A stretch of DNA of 64,000 bases from positions 62,001 through 126,000 of the forward strand of contig NZ_JBLWFS010000011.1 of NCBI RefSeq assembly GCF_048323755.1, in the 5' to 3' direction. Shown in pieces: positions 17,401-26,166 of this stretch. Each line of letters starts with the position of its first letter. The first letter of the stretch is position 1. The stretch comes from Alkalihalobacterium sp048323755. GTDB taxonomy: Bacteria; Bacillota; Bacilli; Bacillales; Bacillaceae_F. Below the pieces are notes generated by a model. It searched no databases and was not told where the DNA came from. It saw only the letters and a program-made list of their open reading frames with translations. Position numbers and translations under genes: made by a program.

Positions 17401-18943
17401 TTTCATCTGTAATAAGGACAACATAGTGCGGGAAGAAATACGTTTTTTCACTTGTATTTCCTTTCTCATCTATCACCTGTTTTCGTTCCTTTAATATTTG
17501 ATACATGGAATAAAGTACTTGATCACGGGAACGCTCATGATAGACAAAACCTCTTACATTGACATCACGTAGACGTGCATGTGGTAGCCATCTCATCCAA
17601 TTCCACTGCTCTTTTTCCTCTTCCGGAAATACCGTGATGAGTTGAACATCATGATAGCTTTGAAACAGTCCAATTTGCATTGCTAATAGCTGTAGCTGCT
17701 CTAATACGAGGTGTCGTTGACCAATATAACCAACAGGCCCTTTCATCAACGATGCAACGACTGGGACTTCGCGGATATCACCATACTGATTTAATAGCTC
17801 CCTAGCTTCATCTACCAATATGTCTTTTTCTTGTGTGAACTCTTCTTCATTAAAATCAATCTCAAAGCTTCTTTCTGCTGAGCCTAGCCCTGTACGGAAT
17901 TGAAGAAAATCATGATGAAACCTCGTTTTTTCATAAATTCTCGCATCAACACGTATAGCCATATCTCTCATTTGCTCGATATTTGGAAAATGATAACGTA
18001 AGGAATGCCTTTGGTCTTCACTAATCTGATAAAGCTCTTTTGTTTTTCGATGTAAATACTCTCTATAGCTCTCTAATCGCTCTTTCGTGTCTGCCTTATA
18101 TTGTCTTACGTTTTTCACATAATAAATGACTGAAATTAAAATGGTTGTGACGGTCATTGCAAGCATGACGACAATGTAAATTCCACGTGGTTGAAAAATC
18201 GTTAGCAAAACAAAGGCCGCAATCATGACAAGAGACGGGACAACGGTTCGTGCAATTTGCTCACTCGGCTTGGACGGCTGGGGTGGTGGCTTCGCAATCG
18301 TCTGCTTTTTGGTCGGCTCGCGATAAATGACCCGAGGAGAGCGATGATAATCTGGATACTCCTCACTATAATACGTATCTCGTTCCATCAACCGTGTTAG
18401 CGTCGAGGGTGGTTCCTCTTGGCTTACAACGACTTCCATGTCCTCTGAATGAATCGTTATCGATATTCCATCAGCATATAATTGGTCTCCCGGTTCAATG
18501 TGAACACTTTCCTTACAAACATTGTTGTGATAAACTTCACCACGATTGACCATCAATTGAAAGAATGGTTGTTCGAGCGTTCGCATAAGGGAGAAATCTA
18601 CTTCGATTGACTTCAGTTGAATATCATGTTGTTCGCTATTTCCAAACGTTACCGTTGAAACTCCCGCTAAATCATAAACGATGACTTCTTTCTCTTCTAC
18701 AAGAAGAAATTCTATTTCAGCAGAGCCTACTGGTAACTGAGTTCGCCTATTTTGCGTAAGAGCTTTCCCATCAAGGGTACACGCTTCCCCATCCCAAGTG
18801 ACTACAAAAGATGCTGCTAGGTTCGTAAATGTCACTGTATCGGACCAATCGCTACTTACTGTAATTTCTTTTGACACCCCTTGAGGTAATGAGCATTTTT
18901 GCAACTGCTTATCAAAAAGAATGAATAGTTTTGTTTGTGCCAT
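14492..18943 (-). CDS. essC: Type VII secretion FtsK/SpoIIIE ATPase EssC (YukBA)
   Basis: Motor ATPase of the type VIIb secretion system, 1483 residues, the normal length. Two FHA-like domains occupy about residues 1-190, a pair of membrane helices lies near 233-275, and three FtsK-type domains follow. The first has Walker A GTTGSGKSEI near 672 and FLLIDYKGGGMA; the second has ASPGYGKSTF near 1016; the third (after about 1270) has a degenerate P-loop region (SDRKDGLDN), as is usual. The C-terminal region of EssC is known to differ between strains with effector set. It follows essB by 55 bp and is followed at once by the LXG module. Confidence 0.95.
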   Translation of the reverse strand: MAQTKLFILFDKQLQKCSLPQGVSKEITVSSDWSDTVTFTNLAASFVVTWDGEACTLDGKALTQNRRTQLPVGSAEIEFLLVEEKEVIVYDLAGVSTVTFGNSEQHDIQLKSIEVDFSLMRTLEQPFFQLMVNRGEVYHNNVCKESVHIEPGDQLYADGISITIHSEDMEVVVSQEEPPSTLTRLMERDTYYSEEYPDYHRSPRVIYREPTKKQTIAKPPPQPSKPSEQIARTVVPSLVMIAAFVLLTIFQPRGIYIVVMLAMTVTTILISVIYYVKNVRQYKADTKERLESYREYLHRKTKELYQISEDQRHSLRYHFPNIEQMRDMAIRVDARIYEKTRFHHDFLQFRTGLGSAERSFEIDFNEEEFTQEKDILVDEARELLNQYGDIREVPVVASLMKGPVGYIGQRHLVLEQLQLLAMQIGLFQSYHDVQLITVFPEEEKEQWNWMRWLPHARLRDVNVRGFVYHERSRDQVLYSMYQILKERKQVIDEKGNTSEKTYFFPHYVVLITDEKLILDHTIMEFFNEDPSILGLSLVFVQDVMQSLPEHVKTVIDIRDSKTGNIILEEGELVNRTFVPDHFPPSFDKEEVSRALAPINHLQSLKNSIPESVTFLEMYGVERVEELGISARWQANETYKSLAVPLGLRGKQDIVQLNLHEKAHGPHGLVAGTTGSGKSEIIQSYILSLSVNFHPYEVAFLLIDYKGGGMANLFKNLPHLVGTITNLDRSQSMRALASIKAELQKRQRLFGENDVNHINQYQKLYKQGKVQEPMPHLFLISDEFAELKSEQPDFMKELVSTARIGRSLGIHLILATQKPSGIVDDQIWSNSKFKLALKVQNASDSNEILKTPDAAEITLPGRAYLQVGNNEIYELFQSAWSGADYIPDQDDFELVDTTIYAINDLGQYDILTEDLSGLGRKDQVEKVPTELDAVIDHIHDYAEEQEIAPLPRPWLPPLPEQLTTEELHVVNFEEAWEEEKKPLKVTIGLLDQPELQSQTPLTLDLSKDGHIAVFASPGYGKSTFLQTIVMDLSRQHSPKHFHVYLLDFGTNGLLPLKGLPHVADTILVDEMEKVGKLIRLLTSEIKKRKQLLSQYGVANLAMYEKASGEIEPNVLLVIDNFDTVRDTDFSDEFEKIITQIAREGASVGIHLAISAGRQGALRMPLLSNIKTQIPLYLIEQSEARSIIGRTDLEIEEIPGRGLVKLEEPALFQTMLPTEGTEALEIIDSIQRTAQSMDAYWQGERPEAIPMMPEGVIDFEQFKRKRKTKKLVEQSHLPLGLDFEEVAPIGFDPEKDGFLTVVSDRKDGLDNMINAISKSMTLLTKSFQTMIIDTPDQGLTEIGKSMNKYISDPEDITAIKQNILTEVNNRMKGDHNGVKWMILIRDLKDFAERSILMEEDLSVLFEQGPKVDVHLIVCGDASYINTSYEKPAKVVRNLSNVGLVSMRLGDQDIFSQPFIRKETYPKDYEAYYARDHQHIKIKLTK

Positions 18944-18998
18944 GATTTTCTTCCTCTCTCCGTCAGCCCATCTAGCATTGGCCTACAACCCCATACTG

Positions 18999-20294
18999 CT
19001 ATGCCTCTTCGTTATTCTCATCATCAATCAATTCTTCATTTTCAGCAGGTTCTTCAACTTCAGCAGGTACTTCGACTGGTTCTTGGTCTATACTTGCCTC
19101 TTCAATTGGCGTTTCATCAATTAGCTCTTCTTCTCCAGCCTGAATATAATCCTCACGATACCGATTTAGTTCTTCTTGTAGCCTTCGTACTTCTTCATCT
19201 CGTTCTGAACCCCTTAATTTAGGGTCATTTCGTACTTGTTCAATTTGTTTGATTAACCCATACATAATTAATTGAGGGTCATCAATAAACATTGCTTTAT
19301 CAATGGCTTCGTCAAAAGAGCCTCGACCATTTAATATCCAGTAAAGTAAATAATTTTCATGACTGCGTAAGCTGACGTTTCTCATAATCGCTTCTTTTTC
19401 TCGATCGGATAAACTTTCAACTTGAATATAAGAATAGGCTAAAATATACTTTGTTCGAAATGGTAGTCGTTCAGGGTCTTCTCCTCTCAGTGTTGATATG
19501 ACAGCACTGTGATTAGATGATAGAAATTCACCATGAGCTGTTAATAACTTATCTTGGTATGGATCCTTCACGAACATGTAATAAAACAAAGGCACAGCCA
19601 AAATAATAGATAACGCGATCATGATGATCGATAGCTGCTTAAATAACCGGAACCGTTTAATGGGTACCGTCATCATCGTGTTTTCTGTCTTTTGTTGCTC
19701 TTTGTGATAACAGATTTGAATATATTCCATCAATTCTTCTAGATTTTTCTTTTCGAGAATATGACGTTCAAATTCTGTATCCTTCGCCTTATTTAATGAA
19801 CCATTGTACAGATCATCAAATGTATACTGCTTGGAAAATAAAGCGAGGGTGAAGCATTTATATTGTAGGAAGAAGTCTTCCTCCTTCCCTACGTACGGTG
19901 GTAACAATTCACGAATACCACGGTACATAATCGCTGGCATTAAATTTGCATCAAAAACAACGTTATCTGGATGAAGAAAGAAAGTGATTCTAGAAGATAA
20001 GTAAGGTTTCAGTTTCGCTATGTTACAAAGTAACCGTAGCTTCTCATTCCGTTGAAGATCCTTTATGTCCTTCCATTTCTTTTTTTCTTCTTTCACCACA
20101 AACGAAAATCTAAAAAGATCCTCTTCCTCTTTTATAGTTACCGGTACAAAATATTCTGAAGGGGCTGTAATGAGTCCTAATTGCTTGATATCTTTCACTT
20201 TTGTTTGAGACTTTGCTAATTCTGTCCTCCACTCTTCATCTTCGATATGAAAATGAAGAGTAAGAGAATCAAATTGAACTTTTTTTTCCTCCAT
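18999..20294 (-). CDS. essB: Type VII secretion membrane protein EssB (YukC)
   Basis: Single-pass membrane component that bridges EssC and the other core proteins, 431 residues. The N-terminal 215 residues form the cytoplasmic pseudokinase-like domain, a hydrophobic segment (IIMIALSIILAVPLFYYMF) lies near 221-242, and the external helical domain follows. The last 50 residues are an acidic Glu/Pro-rich tail. AAGGAG precedes the start. It sits between esaB and essC. Confidence 0.93.
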   Translation of the reverse strand: MEEKKVQFDSLTLHFHIEDEEWRTELAKSQTKVKDIKQLGLITAPSEYFVPVTIKEEEDLFRFSFVVKEEKKKWKDIKDLQRNEKLRLLCNIAKLKPYLSSRITFFLHPDNVVFDANLMPAIMYRGIRELLPPYVGKEEDFFLQYKCFTLALFSKQYTFDDLYNGSLNKAKDTEFERHILEKKNLEELMEYIQICYHKEQQKTENTMMTVPIKRFRLFKQLSIIMIALSIILAVPLFYYMFVKDPYQDKLLTAHGEFLSSNHSAVISTLRGEDPERLPFRTKYILAYSYIQVESLSDREKEAIMRNVSLRSHENYLLYWILNGRGSFDEAIDKAMFIDDPQLIMYGLIKQIEQVRNDPKLRGSERDEEVRRLQEELNRYREDYIQAGEEELIDETPIEEASIDQEPVEVPAEVEEPAENEELIDDENNEEA

Positions 20295-20335
20295 AACGTT
20301 ACTCCTTCACCTTTTCAACAGACTCACTATCTGTT

Positions 20336-20587
20336 CTAAAGCACTTGTAAAATATCACCATCTGTAATTGGGTAATCATTCAAACTATCATCATCTGTAA
20401 TCAGTAGCTTTTTTGTCACTACCTTTATAGCCCAAACAGATGAATCCGACTGCTGTAAATTCAGCGTCTCAGAAACGCTTAACAATAATTGTTTTACCGT
20501 TAATTGGACCGGAATACGCAAGTCGTATACACCGCCACCCCAATGATGAAAATCGATCGTTACGTTTATATGCGAAGACTTTGCCAT
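20336..20587 (-). CDS. esaB: Type VII secretion ubiquitin-like protein EsaB (YukD)
   Basis: An 83-residue cytoplasmic protein with a ubiquitin-like fold pattern: INVTIDFHHWGGGVYDLRIP, then a helix with TVKQLLLSVSETL, and a C-terminal ITDGDILQVL strand. It is a small conserved component or regulator of type VIIb secretion. AGGAG precedes the ATG. It lies between essA (11 bp upstream) and essB (41 bp downstream). Confidence 0.92.
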   Translation of the reverse strand: MAKSSHINVTIDFHHWGGGVYDLRIPVQLTVKQLLLSVSETLNLQQSDSSVWAIKVVTKKLLITDDDSLNDYPITDGDILQVL

Positions 20588-20598
20588 CGTTTATTCTC

Positions 20599-21090
20599 CT
20601 ATTCCACAACTTGTCGCATCATCGTGAAAACAACCCCACCAACCATTAAGATAAATCCCAAAGCGGAGAAAAGGAGGACGTTTTGAGCGTCCTCATTTGG
20701 TATCTCCTGTGCAAGGCTTTGCGTTGTTGGTGCCGTATAACTTTCGGTAAAAAGTGTTTCTTGGACAAGAGCGACTGTCGCATCTGCTTGGCTTTCCATT
20801 TCAAAAATCGATTGATGTAGGTCTTGAAGCCACTCTTCCTGTTTTAGTTGCTTCCTGTCAATGAGCTCTCTCGTCTCATCACGAAACAACTCTGGAAACA
20901 CTTTTTCAAGTTCTGTTTTCGTTTTGGTTTGATCTCCTTTACTGCCACTAATTCGATCCAAATTCATATTTAATTTTCCACGTTCCTCAGTACTTAATTG
21001 ACTTTCAGCGAGCACTACCGACATTGGAAGCAATAAGCTAACGATTAAAATACAGAACACTCCATTAACTAGCTTTAGAAACCTCTTCAT
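20599..21090 (-). CDS. essA: Type VII secretion membrane protein EssA
   Basis: A 163-residue protein from ATG 21090 with an N-terminal signal-like hydrophobic segment, a helical external region, and a C-terminal membrane helix (VLLFSALGFILMVGGVVFTMM). This two-helix layout matches EssA. The ATG has GAGGGA seven bases upstream; a GTG at 21117 is a longer alternative. The start overlaps the last 26 bases of esaA, so the two are translationally linked. Confidence 0.88.
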   Translation of the reverse strand: MKRFLKLVNGVFCILIVSLLLPMSVVLAESQLSTEERGKLNMNLDRISGSKGDQTKTKTELEKVFPELFRDETRELIDRKQLKQEEWLQDLHQSIFEMESQADATVALVQETLFTESYTAPTTQSLAQEIPNEDAQNVLLFSALGFILMVGGVVFTMMRQVVE

Positions 21091-24000
21091 CTTCTGTTCC
21101 CTCACTCCTTGTCGCACGATTGAACACTAGTAGGTTAAGCAGAATACCTGCCATACATAGCAGAGACAAAATAAAGAAGGTTACTTGATAATTAATCGAT
21201 CCATCGAAGACCCGGATCAATACATTTTCCGCATATTGTAATGGCGAGTATGCTCGTAATCCTCCATTAGCCACTGAACCTAATGCTCTTGTAAAGAATA
21301 AATACATACCAAATACCGCGAGTAACAAGAACATTCCTATCATTTTTAATTGTCTTAATAAATAAGTAGAGATGAGTAATATCGTTAAGACAATAGCCGT
21401 TATCAGTAGTGTCCATAACAATAGGTTAGACCCTTTGATCTCTAAGATGTAACTTGAAATTAACCCAATCGCTGCACCCTCGATAATCCCGACACCTGTT
21501 GTAATAATTGTAATAGGAGTATTTTGAGAGAAAATCGTACGTTCTCCTTCAAACTCATCCTTCGCTAAACGACGTTGGTGATTGGTTGAAATCACGTATG
21601 CTGTAAAGAGAGCAACAATAAAAGCAATTAACACGATAAAGTATGGTGTAAATGTATTACCAGAGACGATCACGCCTTCATTTTTCGTTTGAACCGGACT
21701 TGATAAGAAGCCTAATAAATCCTCATTTTGTCTATCGCCAATTCGGCTATTCGCTAATACGTCGGTAAAGTTAGTCACAAACTCTTCATCTTCTATTAAT
21801 TTATTTGTCAAATTAATAGAGAGAGCTTCTGCCTGACTGATTAAATCATTTCCGCTTTCTTGTATCATCGTCGCCTGATTGTCAATGTCTTCAAGGGTTT
21901 GATAAACAGTCTCAGCCGAATAAAAATTACTTTGCGCTTGTTCTGTGAGCACTTCACTTGTTGATAACAGTGGCATGAAATCATTACCAAGTGCCATGAT
22001 TGCCTGTTGTTCTTCATCACTAGCAGCCCTCACCACAGACTGTTCTTCAATTAATGCTATGCTTCGATCTCGCCAGTCCATGACATCCTCCAATACGTCA
22101 GAAAGGCTTTGATTCATGACCTGAGCCTGCTCTGTCGTTGAAGCTATCTTCCCAACAAGTTGATCCATAAGACTTTCAGCCCGTTTTGATTGGTCATGAT
22201 ATCGTCTAATTTGATCATATAGCTGTACAATTGGCTCTCTAATTTCGTTCGTAACACCTGCCGTTACTCGTTCAACAACATAATTCGTAATCAATTCATC
22301 TAACTCTTGAACATTGAACAGATAATATAGAGAAGACTCGGTTGCTAAATCAGATAAACGATTTCCAACAAAGGAATCCTGTAATGTTGGTGAACTCATA
22401 TCTAATCCAAAGTAAGTCTCGAAAAGAGCGGATAATTTTATATAATCGCTCATCGTATGCTCAGCTGCATTAATCAGAGCTTGCGTACCATCATCTAATA
22501 TGGGTGACATGACTCGATGGTGAATATAATTATTGATCACCTTCACCTTTTCTATGATTGGCTCTGGCTCAGGTTCGGGCTGAGGCTCGGGTTCAGGCTG
22601 AGGTTCAGGCTCTTCCCCGTTTCCACCGTCATTGTTCTCATCATCTTGAGGCTTAGACGGATTTGTTTCCTCTTGATCACCAGGACTCACTGGCTGCTCT
22701 TCGCTCTCACGATTCCCATTTTCTCCATCAACTTCAGTTCCACCCGGCTCTTCCGTTTCTTGAACGATAACTGTATTTGCAAGTAAAGGAGCATTATAAA
22801 CCTCATAGCCGAAGAGCTCTTCTACATCATCAACATCTGTAATATCTTCTTGAAGCATACTCCAGCTCCAAGTAGCAGGTTGGAAAACATCTATTTTACT
22901 ATTTGCATCTTTCAACCGTAGTTGAACTCGAACAGTGAAAACCCCTTCATCATTACGAGGTAATTTCACTTGCCCATTTTCTTTATATACCTCTGTGTAA
23001 TTGACTTCATTAAAATCAGGCAACGTTAACCACAAATTTTGTAACTCATATTCATTCGGAATCGATAAGGTAAAAGTTTGCCCTGACTTTTGATTAGCTG
23101 GTAATTCAACAGAGTTTCTCATTACAACACCTGTATCAGCTAAGCGGTTTTTAATTTCTTGAATTTGGGTTGATAGAATCTTGCTATTATCAAGTTCCTT
23201 AGGAGAAAAGTCATTTTCACGATTATACTTTCTTGCTGTGGCAATGACATTATTGATCTCTAATGCCATCTGATCAGACAATCCAGATTCATCAATATCT
23301 CGCATATTTAATGAAGGCAGTTGATTAATCTGCTCTTGTATCGTACGATGCAGGTTGCGATCAGGACGTCTAAATAACGAATTTAAATTCGTCAATTCAT
23401 CTTTAAAGGCGTTGGTAAAGATCCCCGACAACCGATTGGAAACGTTTTTTTCCATATTCGATTGAAGTTTTTGTTCTAAATTCTGCTCTAAACTGCTTAC
23501 TTGTTGATTGGCTCGATCAAAGTACTCTCTTAACAGAGCAGCATCAGAAATAAGCGTTGCACTCTCTTCTTGGAGTTGAAACTGATAATGGATCCGTTCA
23601 TTAGCACGAACGAGTTGATCAAGCTGTCGCTGGGTACCTGTATCATGAATCGTAGAATTATATTGATTTAATAAATCATAAAAACCTTGTGATAAAGCTT
23701 GGTTAGAGGCTGTAAGACTCGTTATATCGTTAATATTCGATACAAAGTTTTTACTTAATTCAGTCTCTTCAGTTAATCGATCGGTAAAAAATCCAAGAGT
23801 ATCTTCAAGACTGCTAAAGCTACCTCTTGATGCTTCTGTAAAATTCTTCACTGTACTAAATTGATTTGTATAGTTTGATAAAGGAGATTGAATAGCTGTA
23901 TTATAGGTAGCTGTGTACTTCGCTTGCTCGTCAACGATATAACCGATTTGATCCTGTGCTTCATGCAAATTACCAATCACACTAGCAAAATAAACATCGA

Positions 24001-24460
24001 TGATACGTCGGTTAAAGTCATTTAATATTTCACTAGCAGTTCTTTCAGCCTCTGCTCTTATTTCATCATTTTCTGAAGCATTAATTTTATAATTCAGTGT
24101 AACCGGATCTGGCGAAACTGAATCTATTGATAGCGCCTTAACAGAGAAGTCATTTGGGATCACAATCATCATGTCGTAGGTTTGTCTTTCCAACCCACTC
24201 TCTGCAACTCCCCGACTAACGACAAACCATTCATGGTTAAGATCATTATCGACACTACGGACAAAAGCATCTCCAAAAGCCAAACGCTCATTATTAAATA
24301 CCGCACCTTCATCTTCATTTACCAACGCAATCGTCATCCGGTGTCCGGCATCATCACTATTTGTGTCTGTTACTTGATTTAAAGCTACATAAGATAAACC
24401 AGTAGCTAGTATTAGAATTAATACTAAGAATGCGATTAACCTTAGCTCTATTCTTTTCAT
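21065..24460 (-). CDS. esaA: Type VII secretion membrane protein EsaA (YueB)
   Basis: A 1131-residue protein with one N-terminal membrane helix, a very long extracellular region, and about five C-terminal helices (from about residue 930). The fold is that of EsaA/YueB, which forms the external fibre of the type VIIb machine and is the SPP1 phage receptor in B. subtilis. Residues 613-636 are a Glu-Pro-Gln-Pro run, flanked by an acidic Gly/Asn/Glu stretch (about 575-612), likely a flexible linker. It begins 229 bp after esxA, with a hairpin between. Confidence 0.93.
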   Translation of the reverse strand: MKRIELRLIAFLVLILILATGLSYVALNQVTDTNSDDAGHRMTIALVNEDEGAVFNNERLAFGDAFVRSVDNDLNHEWFVVSRGVAESGLERQTYDMMIVIPNDFSVKALSIDSVSPDPVTLNYKINASENDEIRAEAERTASEILNDFNRRIIDVYFASVIGNLHEAQDQIGYIVDEQAKYTATYNTAIQSPLSNYTNQFSTVKNFTEASRGSFSSLEDTLGFFTDRLTEETELSKNFVSNINDITSLTASNQALSQGFYDLLNQYNSTIHDTGTQRQLDQLVRANERIHYQFQLQEESATLISDAALLREYFDRANQQVSSLEQNLEQKLQSNMEKNVSNRLSGIFTNAFKDELTNLNSLFRRPDRNLHRTIQEQINQLPSLNMRDIDESGLSDQMALEINNVIATARKYNRENDFSPKELDNSKILSTQIQEIKNRLADTGVVMRNSVELPANQKSGQTFTLSIPNEYELQNLWLTLPDFNEVNYTEVYKENGQVKLPRNDEGVFTVRVQLRLKDANSKIDVFQPATWSWSMLQEDITDVDDVEELFGYEVYNAPLLANTVIVQETEEPGGTEVDGENGNRESEEQPVSPGDQEETNPSKPQDDENNDGGNGEEPEPQPEPEPQPEPEPEPIIEKVKVINNYIHHRVMSPILDDGTQALINAAEHTMSDYIKLSALFETYFGLDMSSPTLQDSFVGNRLSDLATESSLYYLFNVQELDELITNYVVERVTAGVTNEIREPIVQLYDQIRRYHDQSKRAESLMDQLVGKIASTTEQAQVMNQSLSDVLEDVMDWRDRSIALIEEQSVVRAASDEEQQAIMALGNDFMPLLSTSEVLTEQAQSNFYSAETVYQTLEDIDNQATMIQESGNDLISQAEALSINLTNKLIEDEEFVTNFTDVLANSRIGDRQNEDLLGFLSSPVQTKNEGVIVSGNTFTPYFIVLIAFIVALFTAYVISTNHQRRLAKDEFEGERTIFSQNTPITIITTGVGIIEGAAIGLISSYILEIKGSNLLLWTLLITAIVLTILLISTYLLRQLKMIGMFLLLAVFGMYLFFTRALGSVANGGLRAYSPLQYAENVLIRVFDGSINYQVTFFILSLLCMAGILLNLLVFNRATRSEGTEDEEVSKAS

Positions 24461-24622
24461 CTCTTTTTCCTCTTCCCGCTACTTTTTCGAAATTAGTAGA
24501 CTAGTCTTTCAGTAAAAATGATCGATATTCTAAAAATTATATAAAGGCAAGAATCATACTATTTAACAGTCCTATTCTCAAAACAATATGAAGATGAATT
24601 TATTTTCCACCACTTAAAGATG

Positions 24623-24654
24623 ATGAGCTACACAACATTAGTTATGTAGCTCAT
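24623..24654 (-). other. Hairpin between esxA and esaA
   Basis: ATGAGCTACA (24623-24632) pairs with TGTAGCTCAT (24645-24654), a 10-bp stem, about 35 bases after the esxA stop. The minus-strand sequence after it (CATCTTTAAG) lacks a T-run. It probably protects the esxA message or causes partial termination, so that esxA is made in excess over the machine genes. Confidence 0.55.
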
Positions 24655-24689
24655 AAAGGGCACGTACAATCTCAAAAACTACTTATCTC

Positions 24690-24986
24690 TTATCTAAGAC
24701 CAAAATTTTGAGAAAGAGCTTGATCCTGCTGTGCAACAGCTTCAGCCGTTTTAGTCAATTGTGTTTCAATGTCTTGCATTAAACGAGAGAAGTCTTGCAC
24801 ACGAGGACTTAATTCTCTAAATTGGTCATCGAAGCGTTCAAATGCACGCCCTTCCCACTCGCCTCTTAACTCTTCCTGCAAATTAGTTAAATCTCTTAAA
24901 ATTTGATCGATTTGCTGTGAGCTCTGACCGTAACGCTTAGCCTTTGCTTGCAGCTGATCAGGGGTCATACGAATTTGGCCTGCCAT
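24690..24986 (-). CDS. esxA: WXG100 protein EsxA (YukE)
   Basis: A 98-residue secreted helical-hairpin protein and the defining substrate of the type VII system. The turn between the helices is WEG in LRGEWEGRAFERF, matching W-x-G. Start MAGQIRMTPDQL and the helical C-terminus fit EsxA/YukE. AAAGGAG precedes the ATG. It is the first gene of the secretion operon and has its own promoter upstream. Confidence 0.95.
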   Translation of the reverse strand: MAGQIRMTPDQLQAKAKRYGQSSQQIDQILRDLTNLQEELRGEWEGRAFERFDDQFRELSPRVQDFSRLMQDIETQLTKTAEAVAQQDQALSQNFGLR

Positions 24987-25022
24987 GAATACTCATCTCC
25001 TTTTTCAAAATTAGGAAATTAC

Positions 25023-25059
25023 ATAGGATAATATAATGAATTTCCCTCTGTTATCCTAT
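25023..25059. promoter_or_regulatory. Inverted repeat at the predicted esxA transcription start
   Basis: ATAGGATAA (25023-25031) and TTATCCTAT (25051-25059) form a perfect 9-bp inverted repeat with a 19-base loop, starting directly downstream of the predicted -10 box. In the transcript it would be a 5'-end hairpin; as DNA it could be an operator. Confidence 0.5.
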
Positions 25060-25062
25060 AAT

Positions 25063-25091
25063 ATGGTATTACTAACAATATATAGAGTCAA
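25063..25091 (-). promoter_or_regulatory. Sigma-A-type promoter of esxA and the secretion operon
   Basis: On the minus strand TTGACT (25091-25086), a 17-base spacer, and TACCAT (25068-25063). The -35 box matches five of six positions. The start would be near 25056, giving a leader of about 70 bases. Confidence 0.55.
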
Positions 25092-25582
25092 TTAAGTTGA
25101 AATATTTTCCTAAAAATGAATATTTAGAACCGCATTTAAAGTTTTCTGCGATTTACCATCATTAAACATTGCTTTTCACCTAAAAAAGATATGAAAAATG
25201 TCTCTCGATTATACAGAGTCAAATAGACCCCACTATTATAATAGGGACTAATCGACGCTATGTATCTAGTAAAAATGATGGGTTTACGATTGATGAATTA
25301 ATTCGAATGGCCTCGAATCTCTTTTGTACGAGAGGGAGAGACTTGTTGTTAAAGTTATTTTAAGGAAAGTAGCTGTCCATTGACATTGTGGCGTTGCTTA
25401 GCATTTTCAGACTTATATCTTTTATTTTTGGTATGGACTTGTTGTGGTTTTGTAGTTCTAGGAAGATAGTTTTAGTTGGAAACTTCTTGATTTACGGGGT
25501 TGTGGATCTAATTTTGAGTATATTTATAAGGAATACGGATATTATTGAACTAAATCCTTTGTTTAAGTACAAAATCTCACAG
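25092..25582. other. Intergenic region with no convincing gene
   Basis: About 490 bp between the esxA promoter and the TetR gene. A plus-strand frame near 25190-25364 without a start codon reads QIDPTIIIGTNRRYVSSK, then DGFTIDELIRMASNLF, and may be a gene fragment. A 68-codon AT-rich frame at 25388-25594 overlaps the TetR gene end and has no ribosome binding site. I see no terminator or RNA structure that I can support. Confidence 0.4.
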
Positions 25583-26122
25583 TTATATTTCTGAACGAAA
25601 CTCCGTCTTAGACAATAGAAAAGGAATTGCGGGTTTAATAAAATCTTCTGGACTTACCTTCATACCAACCCTTTTCCATTCTACAGAAGCTCCGTAGATC
25701 CCCCAACTTAATATAACTGTAGTAATTCTTAGCGCTTCATCCTCTTTCATATTATGTTGTTTTAATAACATATTATAAAAAATGACTTCGAGCTGATCCC
25801 TAATAATTCGAGAAATAGTATCTTCGTATCCCCTATGGCACCGATTCGATAATGACTTTTGAAAATTCGTTATCGCTGTAAAAATACAAACGAAAGCTTC
25901 TTCATTTAGTTCATTAATCTCGTAAGTATCATAATTCAAATTTACTAACAATACATCTGATAAGACCTTTTCTAGTAAGTCGTAAATATCTTTAAAATGA
26001 TAATAAAAAGTTGCCCTGTTAATCATAGCTTCAGTTGTAATATCTTTTATCGTAATATCCTTAAATTCTTTTTTTACTGAAAGTTCAATGAAAGAATCCA
26101 TAATTAATTTCCGCGTACGCAA
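25583..26122 (-). CDS. TetR-family transcriptional regulator, possibly 5'-truncated
   Basis: A 179-residue protein with an N-terminal DNA-binding domain: RKLIMDSFIELSVKKEF, then ITIKDITTEAMINRATFYYHF, the TetR helix-turn-helix ending in the usual FYYHFKD. The remainder is the ligand-binding part. The only start in range is TTG 26122, without a ribosome binding site; the reading frame stays open upstream and reads NYPRVLRTRK, a common TetR N-terminus. The first codons therefore seem lost, and the gene may be a pseudogene. It is divergent from the DsbA-family pseudogene, 45 bp away. Confidence 0.65.
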   Translation of the reverse strand: MRTRKLIMDSFIELSVKKEFKDITIKDITTEAMINRATFYYHFKDIYDLLEKVLSDVLLVNLNYDTYEINELNEEAFVCIFTAITNFQKSLSNRCHRGYEDTISRIIRDQLEVIFYNMLLKQHNMKEDEALRITTVILSWGIYGASVEWKRVGMKVSPEDFIKPAIPFLLSKTEFRSEI

Positions 26123-26166
26123 AACTCGAGGGTAGTTGCTATTAAATAGAAATGGAGGAACATGAA

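Noticed and set aside
25388..25594. A 68-codon plus-strand frame
   Set aside because: No ribosome binding site, AT-rich hydrophobic composition, and overlap with the TetR gene end.
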